A stretch of 64,000 nucleotides of DNA from Aldehydirespirator sp965205155 (lineage in GTDB: Bacteria > Actinomycetota > Acidimicrobiia > Acidimicrobiales > Aldehydirespiratoraceae), in assembly GCA_965205155.1 (NCBI GenBank), contig OZ242033.1:558001-622000 (forward strand), read 5' to 3'. Shown one piece after another: positions 8,372-15,664 of this stretch; within the stretch, counting starts at the first letter, position 1; the number at the start of each line of letters is the position of its first letter. A model generated the notes under the pieces. The model was not told the DNA's origin. It ran no database searches and saw nothing but the letters and a program-made list of their open reading frames with translations. The position numbers and the translations under genes were made by a program.

Positions 8372-9035
8372 GCATGTGACGGAAACTCCAAGGCCATACC
8401 GGGCAGAGGTAGACCCAGAACTTCTGGAACGGCTGGATCGATCGTGGTCGTGGGCGCGGTCCGCCGGCGTTATGGGGAGTGCCTCAATCGAAGCCCTGCG
8501 CTTGCACGCCGGCGGTTACATCCTGGATGAATGGCGGACGCTGCCCGAAGGGCAGTTCGTGGACTGTGGCACTGGGGCAGGCGTGTTGGGGATACTCCTG
8601 GCTCTGGAGCTGCCGAACTCTCGCTGGTGTCTGGTGGATGCCAGGGATCGACGGTGCGAAATGGCACGTCGCGCGGTGATTGCGGCGGAACTCATGGAAC
8701 GAGTGACGGTGGAGCATGTCCCGTTGGATGAGATGGCTCGCGGCGGATGCCGGGGGGGACTTGACGGGGCGGTGGCACGCTCATTCGGTCCGGTTCCAGA
8801 ACTGGCAGAGTGCGCCCTGCCGCTGTTGAAGGCCAGTGGATCGCTTGTCGTCTCTGTTTCTGAGTCGACTGCTCAGCACTGGCGGCGAATGTCGCTGGCG
8901 GCGCGGACGGGCTGTGAGGTATCGGGGAGTTGGACGACACCGCACGGCAGCTATCTGTCCGTCAGGCGGTCGGGACCAATTCCACCGGGACTTCCCCGCC
9001 GTCGGCCTGCTCGAAACCGTTCTCCATTGGCCTAG
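8361..9035 (+). CDS. rsmG: 16S rRNA (guanine-N7) methyltransferase RsmG
   Basis: SAM-dependent methyltransferase modifying G527 of 16S rRNA (GidB family). The SAM-binding motif VDCGTGAGVLGILLAL is near residue 70, followed by the acidic strand end CLVDARDRRCEMAR and the substrate strand LDGAVARSFGPVPELAECALPLLKASG. The frame opens with TTG at 8361, overlapping the khpB stop; a GTG at 8376 is an alternative start that I find equally likely. The C-terminal 20 residues are Pro/Arg-rich. The stop at 9033-9035 coincides with the first bases of dispersed repeat copy 1. Confidence 0.92.
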   Translation: MPSEHVTETPRPYRAEVDPELLERLDRSWSWARSAGVMGSASIEALRLHAGGYILDEWRTLPEGQFVDCGTGAGVLGILLALELPNSRWCLVDARDRRCEMARRAVIAAELMERVTVEHVPLDEMARGGCRGGLDGAVARSFGPVPELAECALPLLKASGSLVVSVSESTAQHWRRMSLAARTGCEVSGSWTTPHGSYLSVRRSGPIPPGLPRRRPARNRSPLA

Positions 9036-9123
9036 AGGCCGAGCGGGTAGCCGAGCGAATCCGATTCATACGGGCGAGGCCGTGGCCCGAGCGGCCCGTG
9101 AGCGCAGCGAACAAGAGCGGGAG
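9034..9123 (+). repeat. Dispersed intergenic repeat, copy R1 (single-core type)
   Basis: Copy 1 of a repeat family found six times in this window. The head GAGGCCGAGCGG begins at the rsmG stop codon, followed by CGAGCGAATCC, CATACGGGCGAGGCCGTGG and the core (about 38 nt, CCCGAGCGGCCCGTGAGCGC then AGCGAACAAGAGCGGGAG). It sits on the same strand as rsmG and parA. GGCCG-9 nt-CGGCC within it can pair as a short stem. Role unknown. Confidence 0.9.
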
Positions 9124-9189
9124 ACATCCCTTCACAGCGCGACGGACTTGTGCGCATCGGCTCCTGTCCGCACGAACTCCGAGGCCGAA

Positions 9190-9205
9190 TGTTTCACGTG
9201 AAACG
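9190..9205. promoter_or_regulatory. parS: parS centromere-like site
   Basis: TGTTTCACGTGAAACG matches the ParB-binding parS consensus TGTTTCACGTGAAACA at 15 of 16 positions, with the inner 14-bp palindrome perfect. It lies six bases upstream of the outer parA start, in the typical location near parAB and the origin. ParB/CTP clamps should nucleate here for chromosome segregation. Confidence 0.93.
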
Positions 9206-9211
9206 TGAGGG

Positions 9212-10075
9212 ATGCTTGACTTTCTGAAGGCGGTATGGAACCGTACCGAGGAGTCTCTGCGAGCACGAAGAGTAGAGGTCGTAGGCATGGAGGAACAGGC
9301 TGACGGAAGTCGCGCCCGGGTCTTCGCAGTTGCCAACCAGAAGGGCGGTGTGGGCAAGACGACCGCGACCGTGAACCTCTCGGCGTGCTTTGCTGAGAGG
9401 CGGCTCAAGACGCTGATCGTGGATCTCGATCCTCAGGCGAATGCCACTACCGGCGTGGGACTGGACCCGCGGAATCTCGATGGATCGATCTACGACGTCC
9501 TGCTTCAGAATGTCGAGTTCGACGAGATCATTGAGCCGACAGTGATCAAGGGACTGCACATTGCGCCCTCCAATCTCGATCTTGCCGGCGCGGAAATCGA
9601 GCTTGTGCCGGCCCTCAGCCGCGAACGGAGACTCCGAGACGCGATGTCGGAGGTACTTGCGGGTTATGACCTCATCATGATCGACTGCCCGCCCTCGCTT
9701 GGATTGTTGACGATCAATGGCCTGACCGCGGCTGACGAGGTCATCGTTCCCATTCAGACTGAGTACTTTGCGCTCGAGGGGTTGACTCAGCTGGTCAAGA
9801 ACATCGGAATGGTGCAGCGCAGCCTCAACCCCAGCTTGGAGCTGTCGAAGCTCGTCCTCACCATGTACGACGCTCGCACGAACCTCTCACGGGATGTCGC
9901 TAGAGAAGTTCGAGCACATTACGGGGACAAGGTCTGCTGGCAGGTTGTGCCGCGCACCGTCAGGCTCAGCGAGGCACCGTCCTTCGGTCAGCCGATCATT
10001 CTCTACGATTCGTCATCCAAAGGCGCAACAGCATTCCGCGACTTGGCAAAGGAGGTGCTCCGTGGCACGGCGTAG
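9212..10075 (+). CDS. parA: Chromosome partitioning ATPase ParA (Soj)
   Basis: 287-residue deviant-Walker ATPase that moves ParB-parS complexes over the nucleoid. Walker A KGGVGKTT is at 44-51 with the signature lysine, switch I is DLDPQANATTGVG, and Walker B is YDLIMIDCPPSLGLLT; the C-terminus has VPRTVRLSEAPSFGQPI. The outer start is ATG 9212, directly after parS and with only weak ribosome-binding sequence. An internal ATG at 9287 (MEEQADGSRARVF) is preceded by AGAGGT at eight bases and gives the more usual ParA length, so it may be the true start. parB begins inside the last codons. Confidence 0.96.
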   Translation: MLDFLKAVWNRTEESLRARRVEVVGMEEQADGSRARVFAVANQKGGVGKTTATVNLSACFAERRLKTLIVDLDPQANATTGVGLDPRNLDGSIYDVLLQNVEFDEIIEPTVIKGLHIAPSNLDLAGAEIELVPALSRERRLRDAMSEVLAGYDLIMIDCPPSLGLLTINGLTAADEVIVPIQTEYFALEGLTQLVKNIGMVQRSLNPSLELSKLVLTMYDARTNLSRDVAREVRAHYGDKVCWQVVPRTVRLSEAPSFGQPIILYDSSSKGATAFRDLAKEVLRGTA

Positions 10076-10931
10076 TGGTCTTGGCAAGGGTCTGGGAGCC
10101 CTGATTCCGACTGATCCGGATCGGGAGGAGTCGGCCTTTCAGGAGATCGACATCAGCCATATCGTTCCGAATCCCTACCAACCGAGGGAGCACTTCGACG
10201 AGGAGACGCTGGCTTCATTGGCCTCCTCTATAGCTGAGGTAGGGGTTGTGCAGCCGGTCATTGTGCGGAAATCATTGGAAGGATATGAAATTATTGCAGG
10301 GGAGCGCCGATGGCGGGCGGCACAGCGAGCCGGCCTGCGCAATGTTCCTGCACTCGTACGCGATGCGGACGACAAAGGAGCGTTGGAGGCTGCGGTTGTC
10401 GAGAATGTGCATCGCCAGGACCTGAATGCCCTCGAAGAGGCGGCCGCCTACCGCCAGTTGATGGACGACTTCGGTCTGACCCAGGAGGACGTTGCCGCTC
10501 GGGTCGGCCGTTCTCGCTCCACGGTGGCGAACACGGTGAGGCTTCTGAACCTGATGCCGGCAGTGCAGCGTTTGGTAGTTGAGGGCCATCTGTCGGCGGG
10601 ACATGGTCGAGCGCTGCTGAGTCTCGAGGACGAGGCGGCTCAGCACGCCCTGGCCGAGGAGATTGTGAGCGAGAGTCTGACGGTACGGGAGACGGAGCGC
10701 CGAGCCGCCGAGATCCATGCGGCGCCGGAGCAGGACGAGGCGACGGACGCCGGTGATGATGGGGAACCCGCCGCCAATGGGGTCAAGGCTGGCATTCTCG
10801 AGCTCGAGGATCTCCTCTCAACCAGGCTTGAGACGCGGGTCTCGGTGAAGCTGGGCAAGAGCAGGGGCCGGATCACAATCCAGTTCAGCGGGCTCTCTGA
10901 TCTGGAGCGGATCTATCACCTGATTATGTGA
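10062..10931 (+). CDS. parB: Chromosome partitioning protein ParB (Spo0J)
   Basis: 289-residue CTPase/DNA clamp loading at parS. I start it at GTG 10062, which overlaps parA by 14 bases and has GGAGGT five bases upstream; this gives the classic N-terminus ARRSGLGKGLGALIP. The ParB/Srx domain shows NPYQPREHFDEETLASLASSI, GVVQPVIVRK and GERRWRAAQRAGL; the KorB-like helix-turn-helix is TQEDVAARVGRSRSTVANTVRLL; the C-terminal dimerisation part is LEDLLSTRLETRVSVKLGK. Convergent with the cwlM-like gene. Confidence 0.97.
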   Translation: MARRSGLGKGLGALIPTDPDREESAFQEIDISHIVPNPYQPREHFDEETLASLASSIAEVGVVQPVIVRKSLEGYEIIAGERRWRAAQRAGLRNVPALVRDADDKGALEAAVVENVHRQDLNALEEAAAYRQLMDDFGLTQEDVAARVGRSRSTVANTVRLLNLMPAVQRLVVEGHLSAGHGRALLSLEDEAAQHALAEEIVSESLTVRETERRAAEIHAAPEQDEATDAGDDGEPAANGVKAGILELEDLLSTRLETRVSVKLGKSRGRITIQFSGLSDLERIYHLIM

Positions 10932-10943
10932 GCCCAGTTACCC

Positions 10944-10969
10944 AGCAAACTATATTAGCAAACTATATT
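10944..10969. repeat. 13-nt tandem repeat x2 between parB and cwlM
   Basis: AGCAAACTATATT occurs twice in direct tandem, 12 bases after the parB stop, in a very AT-rich 45-bp patch that separates the convergent parB and cwlM-like genes. No hairpin terminator is evident. The patch contrasts sharply with flanking GC-rich DNA. Confidence 0.7.
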
Positions 10970-10979
10970 TCAGGCTGTT

Positions 10980-12089
10980 TTATTGTATGCCTGGATCCAG
11001 GCACCAGTCGGCTATCGCATCCGTGAGAGCTCGTGCGATGTGAGGGGCCCGAGGCACCACGATGTCTCCCGGTCCGATGCGGCACCACACGGCCGGCATC
11101 TTGGTCTCCCTGAGAATGGACAGTCGCATCGCCCTGGTGGGGGCGGGTTCAGCCAGCAGGGGCTCGAGCGCGGTCGAGCAACGCTGGGCCAGTGCCCGAC
11201 CCCCGACAGACTCGAATCCGCTCATGGCGAAGTATGAGACGCCGAAGTTGTCGACCGCCAGGGTCACGCCCAGGTATATGTCGCCGTTCCATTGGTTCGA
11301 AGTGCGAGCCTGGTGACTGAGGTCGGGGCTGCTGAACGACAGGACGTCAGCCCCGAGTTGGCGCAAGCGGCGAGCAACGGCATGGGCGATCACGGGCAGG
11401 TCGCCCGCATCTCCGACCACGATCCTCCTGCCTTCCACCCGGTTCGGCTGGTGGCGGAGCCGTTCGTGCTCGCGCACCTGAGCAATCGTCACTTGGCCGG
11501 TGGTTCGCCTCGTGAGCCTGTCCAGCGCGTCAGTGGTGGAACGGCCGACCACGCCGTCGTCAGGAAGCCCGACGTTCTGCTGGAACTGCTGGATCGCCTT
11601 GTGGGTCCGCGGACCGAGGATGCCGTCGACCCAGTGCGGATCGAAACCGAGTTGGCCGAGCCGGCGCTGGAGCTCCGCCACGTCGTCGCCCCGCATCATG
11701 GGGTCGCGGTAGTAGAGGAGCCGGTCACCGAGGCGGTGGTCGGCTTCCACCAGAGCGTTCCAGGACTGAGGACCGCAGATCCCGTCGACCACCAGGCCGC
11801 GGTCGCTCTGGAAGCGGCGCAGTGAAGCCTCGGTCTCAGTGCCGAACTCCTGTGAGTCCCCGTCGATGGCATAACCGATCAGGGCTAGCCGGCGCTGGAG
11901 GTCGCGGACGGCGTCACCGGCATCGCCGCGGCGCAGCGGCAACCCGTGAGGCGGTCTGGTCCCGGGGGGCTTCGGTGCCCCGTGAGGCGGTCTGGTCCCG
12001 GAGGGCAGCGGCCTAGAGGAACTCCGCGAGATCGTCCAGAAGAGCTGCCTTCGGCTTGGCTCCCACGACTCGCTTGGCGGGCTCTCCAC
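10980..12089 (-). CDS. CwlM-like peptidoglycan-binding / degenerate amidase_3 protein
   Basis: Up to 369 residues. Two peptidoglycan-binding (PG_binding_1) repeats are clear: GDAVRDLQRRLALIGYAIDG...FGTETEASLRRFQ and DVAELQRRLGQLGFDPHWVDG...GPRTHKAIQQFQ. The C-terminal half resembles N-acetylmuramoyl-L-alanine amidase type 3 in strand pattern, but the expected zinc ligands are not seen: IVVGDAGDLP stands where DPGHG is usual, and no SIHxN-type histidine is found. In mycobacteria CwlM sits in this same place beside trx genes and regulates MurA rather than cutting wall. No signal peptide is seen, which fits a cytoplasmic regulator. The frame opens at GTG 12089, overlapping trxA by 77 bases; TTG 11942 is a later alternative. 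Confidence 0.75.
   Translation of the reverse strand: MESPPSESWEPSRRQLFWTISRSSSRPLPSGTRPPHGAPKPPGTRPPHGLPLRRGDAGDAVRDLQRRLALIGYAIDGDSQEFGTETEASLRRFQSDRGLVVDGICGPQSWNALVEADHRLGDRLLYYRDPMMRGDDVAELQRRLGQLGFDPHWVDGILGPRTHKAIQQFQQNVGLPDDGVVGRSTTDALDRLTRRTTGQVTIAQVREHERLRHQPNRVEGRRIVVGDAGDLPVIAHAVARRLRQLGADVLSFSSPDLSHQARTSNQWNGDIYLGVTLAVDNFGVSYFAMSGFESVGGRALAQRCSTALEPLLAEPAPTRAMRLSILRETKMPAVWCRIGPGDIVVPRAPHIARALTDAIADWCLDPGIQ
11943..12001 (-). repeat. 23-nt direct repeat x2, 36-nt period, in the cwlM linker
   Basis: Two identical 23-nt copies (11943-11965 and 11979-12001) start 36 nt apart. On the minus strand they encode GTRPPHG twice in the Pro-rich linker ahead of the first peptidoglycan-binding domain. 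The 12-codon period keeps the cwlM frame, which supports translation through this region, that is, a start upstream of it. Confidence 0.75.
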
Positions 12090-12366
12090 CGTCGAAGAGG
12101 ATCATGGTCGGGATACTCATGACCCCGAACCTGCGGGCGATGTCGGGAGCGTCGTCCACGTTGAGCTTGGCCACCGTCAGCTTGCCTTGCTGCTCGGCGG
12201 CGATCTCCTCGAGAATCGGCGCGATCATCTTGCACGGGCCGCACCATTCGGCCCAGAAGTCCACGAGGATGGGCGTAGATGAGCCGTTGACCTCTTCGTC
12301 GAATGTCGTTGCGCTTAGGGTGATGGTTGGTCCTGACACGGTTTGTTCCCTCTTCTTCTCCTGCAT
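12013..12366 (-). CDS. trxA: Thioredoxin
   Basis: Cytoplasmic disulfide reductase. The thioredoxin fold is complete: DFWAEWCGPCKMIAPILEEIA with the WCGPC active site at residues 41-45 of the long form, VDDAPDIARRFGVMSIPTMILF with the cis-proline, and the terminal helix. The outer start is ATG 12366; a GTG at 12339 (VSGPTITL) has GAGGG about eight bases upstream and may be the real start, making a protein of 108 residues. It lies 50 bases after trxB on the same strand, giving a complete thioredoxin reductase/thioredoxin pair. Confidence 0.96.
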   Translation of the reverse strand: MQEKKREQTVSGPTITLSATTFDEEVNGSSTPILVDFWAEWCGPCKMIAPILEEIAAEQQGKLTVAKLNVDDAPDIARRFGVMSIPTMILFDGGEPAKRVVGAKPKAALLDDLAEFL

Positions 12367-12416
12367 CGTCGAGGACGAATCACTGGCTGCCGTCTAGCGG
12401 TCCTGGCTCGGCCACC

Positions 12417-13430
12417 CTACTGGCCGGTACCGCCACTCAGCGACGTCGCACGGGAGTGGAGACTCTCGAGATACCGCTCGGCCTCGATCGCGGCCATGCA
12501 TCCTGTTCCGGCGGCCGTGACGGCCTGGCGGTAGTAGTCGTCCTGCACGTCTCCGCAAGCGAACACCCCTTCCACCGCGGTCCTGGTGGAGTTCGGCTCA
12601 GTGATGAGGTAGCCGTTCTCCTTCATCTCCAGCTGGCCCACGAACAGGTCGGTGTTGGGCCGGTGGCCGATGGCGATGAAGCACCCCGTCACGTCCAGGA
12701 CCGATGTCTCCCCCGTCCGGGTGTCGCGGATCCGCAGGCCGGTGAGGGCGGACTCGCCGAGGTACTCCTCCACGATGCTGTTCCACATGAAGTCGATCCG
12801 CTCGTTGTCGAAGGCGCGCTGTTGCATGATCTTGGAGGCGCGGAGGGCGTCGCGGCGGTGGATGATGGTGACTCGCGACGCGAACCGGGTGAGGAAGGTC
12901 GATTCCTCCATGGCTGAGTCGCCCCCTCCGACCACCGCGATGTGCTGGTCGCGAAAGAAGAAGCCGTCGCAGGTCGCGCAGGTCGAGAGCCCGTGCCCGA
13001 CCAGTTCGATCTCCCGGTCGAGTCCCAGCATGATCGACTGGGCGCCGGTCGACACGATCACCGTCCAGGCCCTCAGCGTGGGATCGGTGGCGGCGGGATC
13101 GCCGGTCCAGATGCCGTAGGGCTGTTCCGAGAGGTCCACCCGGGAAGCCTTCACCGTGTGGACCTGGGCTCCGAAGCGGACTGCTTGGTCCCGGAATCGC
13201 TGCATGAGTTCCGGTCCCATCACGCCGTCGGGGAATCCGGGGTAGTTCTCCACATCGGTGGTGAGCATCAGCTGCCCGCCCGGCTGATCACTCGTCGAAC
13301 TCGGCTCGCCCTCCAGAACCACCGGGTGGAGGTTGGCCCGGGCGGCGTAGATGGCCGCGGTGAGCCCGGCGGGGCCGGATCCGATGATGGCCACCTCCAC
13401 CTCGCGCTCGGCGCGGTCATCGAGGCTCAT
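12417..13430 (-). CDS. trxB: Thioredoxin reductase
   Basis: 337-residue NADPH- and FAD-dependent reductase of thioredoxin. FAD-binding motif IIGSGPAGLTAAIYAAR is at the N-terminus, the redox pair is in CATCDGFFF, the NADPH motif is VVGGGDSAMEES followed by HRRDALRAS, and the C-terminal FAD motif is GVFACGDVQDDYYRQA. The open frame extends upstream to 13649, but I start at ATG 13430 (MSLDDRAEREVEV) because a purine-rich AAAGGAG lies just upstream and the extension is not conserved-looking. The C-terminus has about 20 extra residues (SHSRATSLSGG type) relative to compact homologues. Confidence 0.95.
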   Translation of the reverse strand: MSLDDRAEREVEVAIIGSGPAGLTAAIYAARANLHPVVLEGEPSSTSDQPGGQLMLTTDVENYPGFPDGVMGPELMQRFRDQAVRFGAQVHTVKASRVDLSEQPYGIWTGDPAATDPTLRAWTVIVSTGAQSIMLGLDREIELVGHGLSTCATCDGFFFRDQHIAVVGGGDSAMEESTFLTRFASRVTIIHRRDALRASKIMQQRAFDNERIDFMWNSIVEEYLGESALTGLRIRDTRTGETSVLDVTGCFIAIGHRPNTDLFVGQLEMKENGYLITEPNSTRTAVEGVFACGDVQDDYYRQAVTAAGTGCMAAIEAERYLESLHSRATSLSGGTGQ

Positions 13431-13486
13431 CTTCTCCCACGCTCCTTTCATCATTCGAGTATCGATCGCCAGGGGTGGTCGTGGTC

Positions 13487-13918
13487 TCAGGACACCGCCT
13501 GGATCACGCCGTAGAACACCACGCCCACGATGATGAGAGCGTCGATGACCATCGCGACGTAGACGGGCCTCGCCGATCCGGTCCGGGCTCGCCAGGCGCC
13601 GAGCCCGACGATCGAGACGAGCAGCCCGATGAAGCCATGGGCCGCCCATGTGGCCGAACCGACGCCGGCACCGATCGGCAGGTAGGCGTCGGCCAGGCGC
13701 ACGGCGACGATGGCGAGCAACACCACGGCCGCGATGGCGGCAACCGCAGCCACCAGGCAGTAGACGACGGCCCGAAGCAGGAACACGGCCCGATCGGTGG
13801 TCTGTACCCGCACCGCGTCGACGACCTCGACGATCTTGTCGGCGACGGTTGCCGGCCAGTCGTCGGATCCCAGACTCAACGCGGGCCGGTCTTGGGGGGC
13901 GGACTCGGCATCGGCCAT
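13487..13918 (-). CDS. Small integral membrane protein, function unknown
   Basis: 143 residues with an acidic N-terminal half of about 45 residues and three predicted membrane spans: FLLRAVVYCLVAAVAAIAAV and following, AAHGFIGLLVSIVGLGAW, and VYVAMVIDALIIVGVVFYGV. I recognise no family motif. It lies between the anti-sigma gene (24 bp upstream) and trxB (56 bp downstream) on the same strand, so it is probably cotranscribed with the sigma/anti-sigma/thioredoxin block. Confidence 0.75.
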   Translation of the reverse strand: MADAESAPQDRPALSLGSDDWPATVADKIVEVVDAVRVQTTDRAVFLLRAVVYCLVAAVAAIAAVVLLAIVAVRLADAYLPIGAGVGSATWAAHGFIGLLVSIVGLGAWRARTGSARPVYVAMVIDALIIVGVVFYGVIQAVS

Positions 13919-13942
13919 GGATGTGAAGCCTACGGCCGGGCT

Positions 13943-15046
13943 TCAGGAACCGTCAGAGGTGGTCTGCTCGTAGGTGGCGGTCTCGCAGCCGGGCGGCGCG
14001 GCGTAGATGATGACGGCGGCGCCGTCGGCCCGGCGAGCGAACCGGCCGTCGAGGGCCGTCAGATCTTCGACGCCGACCGTGGCAACGAAGGGTTGTGCTG
14101 TCTCGACGTTCAACCTGAGTGCCTGTTCGCGCACTGCCGCGGAGCACGTCCCGGAATCAGCCGTTGTCCCGTCTTCCAGGGCGGCGGACCAGCGTGGTGC
14201 GATGTTGTCGAAGAGCGACTGGAGGCTCTTGAACGGGCCCAGGTCCACGACCTGCACGGATTCTGCTTCATCGGTGGTGTCCGCACCACGCCGCTCTTCG
14301 CTCACCGCCGGCTCGGCCGGTTCGTCGTCGGCGTCATCATCGGCCGGCGCGGCCATCTCTGCTTCCGGCTCGGCTGCTGCCGACTCCGTCACGGCCTCAG
14401 TCAGTGCAGCATCGGCGGTCGCGACCACTTCCTCGGCCATGGCTTCCTCTTCGGCGATCTCGGCATAGACAGTGGTAGTGGCCGCGGCCATGGGCTCTTC
14501 CTCGGCCATGGGCTCTTCCTCGGCCATGGGCTCTTCCTCGGCCATGGGTTCTTCCTCGGCCATGGGCTCGGCAGCCATCTCGTAGTCGGCGCTGTCATCG
14601 GTCGCGGCCGCCGCTTCCTCTGCCGGAGCCGCAGCACTCGTGCCGGCCATGTCCGCTGGAGCCTCCGCAGCCACGTCGGCAGACTCGTCCCCGCCCCCGC
14701 TGGTGATCAGGCCTGAACTGACGACGGCGGCAATAAGGACGGCCGCCGCGGCCACTGAGAGCGCGAGCAGCGTCTCGCGGCGCCGGTGGATCGGAACGAT
14801 CCTGGCTTCCCGTCGTTGTGCGGTCTCGGCATCAGCCACTGCGAGGGCAGCCTCGATCATCTGGTCCCGCAGCTCCGCGGGCAGGGGCGCGACCGGCACG
14901 GCTGCCGCGTCGCGAGCCGCCCGCAGCTGCTCGACCCGGGCCAGCAGCGCGTCGTCCTGCTCGACCTCGGCTATCTCGGCCGGGGTCGCCTCACCGTCGA
15001 GATAGGCCGAGACGAGTTCGTCGGCGCGGAGCTGTTCGTCACTCAT
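13943..15046 (-). CDS. Membrane anti-sigma factor (putative)
   Basis: 367 residues. The N-terminal 60 residues (DELVSAYLDGEATPAEIAEVE) look like an anti-sigma domain of the type that binds ECF sigma factors, without the Cys/His zinc motif. One membrane span lies near residues 92-113. The outside part begins with a long acidic Ala/Glu/Met low-complexity stretch containing four copies of EEEPMA and ends in a domain of about 95 residues with two cysteines (GTCSAAV and PPGCETA). The start ATG at 15046 overlaps the sigma stop (ATGA). Position matches the anti-SigM gene of mycobacteria. Function is inferred from position and architecture. Confidence 0.75.
   Translation of the reverse strand: MSDEQLRADELVSAYLDGEATPAEIAEVEQDDALLARVEQLRAARDAAAVPVAPLPAELRDQMIEAALAVADAETAQRREARIVPIHRRRETLLALSVAAAAVLIAAVVSSGLITSGGGDESADVAAEAPADMAGTSAAAPAEEAAAATDDSADYEMAAEPMAEEEPMAEEEPMAEEEPMAEEEPMAAATTTVYAEIAEEEAMAEEVVATADAALTEAVTESAAAEPEAEMAAPADDDADDEPAEPAVSEERRGADTTDEAESVQVVDLGPFKSLQSLFDNIAPRWSAALEDGTTADSGTCSAAVREQALRLNVETAQPFVATVGVEDLTALDGRFARRADGAAVIIYAAPPGCETATYEQTTSDGS
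14487..14558 (-). repeat. 18-nt tandem repeat x4 in the anti-sigma stalk
   Basis: Four consecutive 18-nt units (the last differs by one base) encode repeated Met-Ala-Glu-Glu-Glu-Pro in the extracytoplasmic stalk of the anti-sigma protein. The six-codon period allows copy number to vary without frameshift. Confidence 0.9.
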
Positions 15047-15639
15047 GGTTGCTTGCCTCGTCGTGTTCGACGTTCCGCCGCGCCGCCGTGGTTCCCGCCG
15101 TTGGCTTGCATCGCCTCCGCCAGGCGGGCCCGGCCCCTCGCGATGCGGGACCTGACCGTTCCCGGGGGGATTCGCAGGATCGATCCGATCTCGGCGTAGT
15201 CACAGCCGGCCACGTCCCGAAGCACGACCGGTGCCCGGTACTCCTCGGGCAGTTGGGCCAGGGCGGCATCCAAGTCGATTCTCGCCACCACCGCAGGCGC
15301 GCTGTCGGCGGCAGGCGTGCCGGCGAAGCGGTCGGCTGCCTCGATCACCGTAGGCACCGGGCGGCGGCTGCGTCGCCGCAGTTCGTCGAGCGCGGCGTTG
15401 GTCGCTACCCGGTAGGCCCAGGTCGAGAACTTGGCCTTGCCGTGGAAGCGGGGGAGTCCCCTGACGATGGCAATGAGCGCCTCCTGGGTGGCGTCCTGCC
15501 CGTCGGCGTCGTTGCCGGCCAGGCGCCGGCAGATGGCGTGGATCCGATCATGGTGGAGCCGCAGCAACTTCTCGAGCGCACTGCGGTCTCCGGCCTGTGC
15601 GGCCCTGACGAGCCTGGCGTCGTCGAGGTCGTCGCGAAT
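15043..15639 (-). CDS. ECF RNA polymerase sigma factor, SigM-like position
   Basis: About 198 residues. Region 2 is clear: LEKLLRLHHDRIHAICRRL, DATQEALIAIVRGLPRFHGKAKFSTWAYRVATNAALDELRRR. Region 4 shows LAQLPEEYRAPVVLRDVAGCDYAEIGSILRIPPGTVRSRIARGRARL. There is no ATG, GTG or TTG ahead of region 2 in this frame unless translation starts deep within degV. An ATT at 15639 lies nine bases after AGGAG (15649-15653) and gives a full-length ECF protein, so I propose this rare start. It is 25 bases downstream of degV and overlaps the anti-sigma start by four bases. Probably held inactive by that partner. Confidence 0.85.
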   Translation of the reverse strand: MRDDLDDARLVRAAQAGDRSALEKLLRLHHDRIHAICRRLAGNDADGQDATQEALIAIVRGLPRFHGKAKFSTWAYRVATNAALDELRRRSRRPVPTVIEAADRFAGTPAADSAPAVVARIDLDAALAQLPEEYRAPVVLRDVAGCDYAEIGSILRIPPGTVRSRIARGRARLAEAMQANGGNHGGAAERRTRRGKQP

Positions 15640-15664
15640 CGAACCCGGCTCCTGACGGACGCGC

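Noticed and set aside
12417..13649. Long N-terminal extension of thioredoxin reductase (73 extra codons)
   Set aside because: The extension is Arg/His-rich, overlaps the end of the upstream membrane-protein gene in another frame and has no homology to the family; ATG 13430 has a good ribosome-binding sequence.
15043..15639. The ECF sigma factor as the direct target of the RsbW-like ATPase at 57.6 kb
   Set aside because: The sigma has its own coupled membrane anti-sigma gene, ECF factors are not usual RsbW partners, and the loci are over 40 kb apart.
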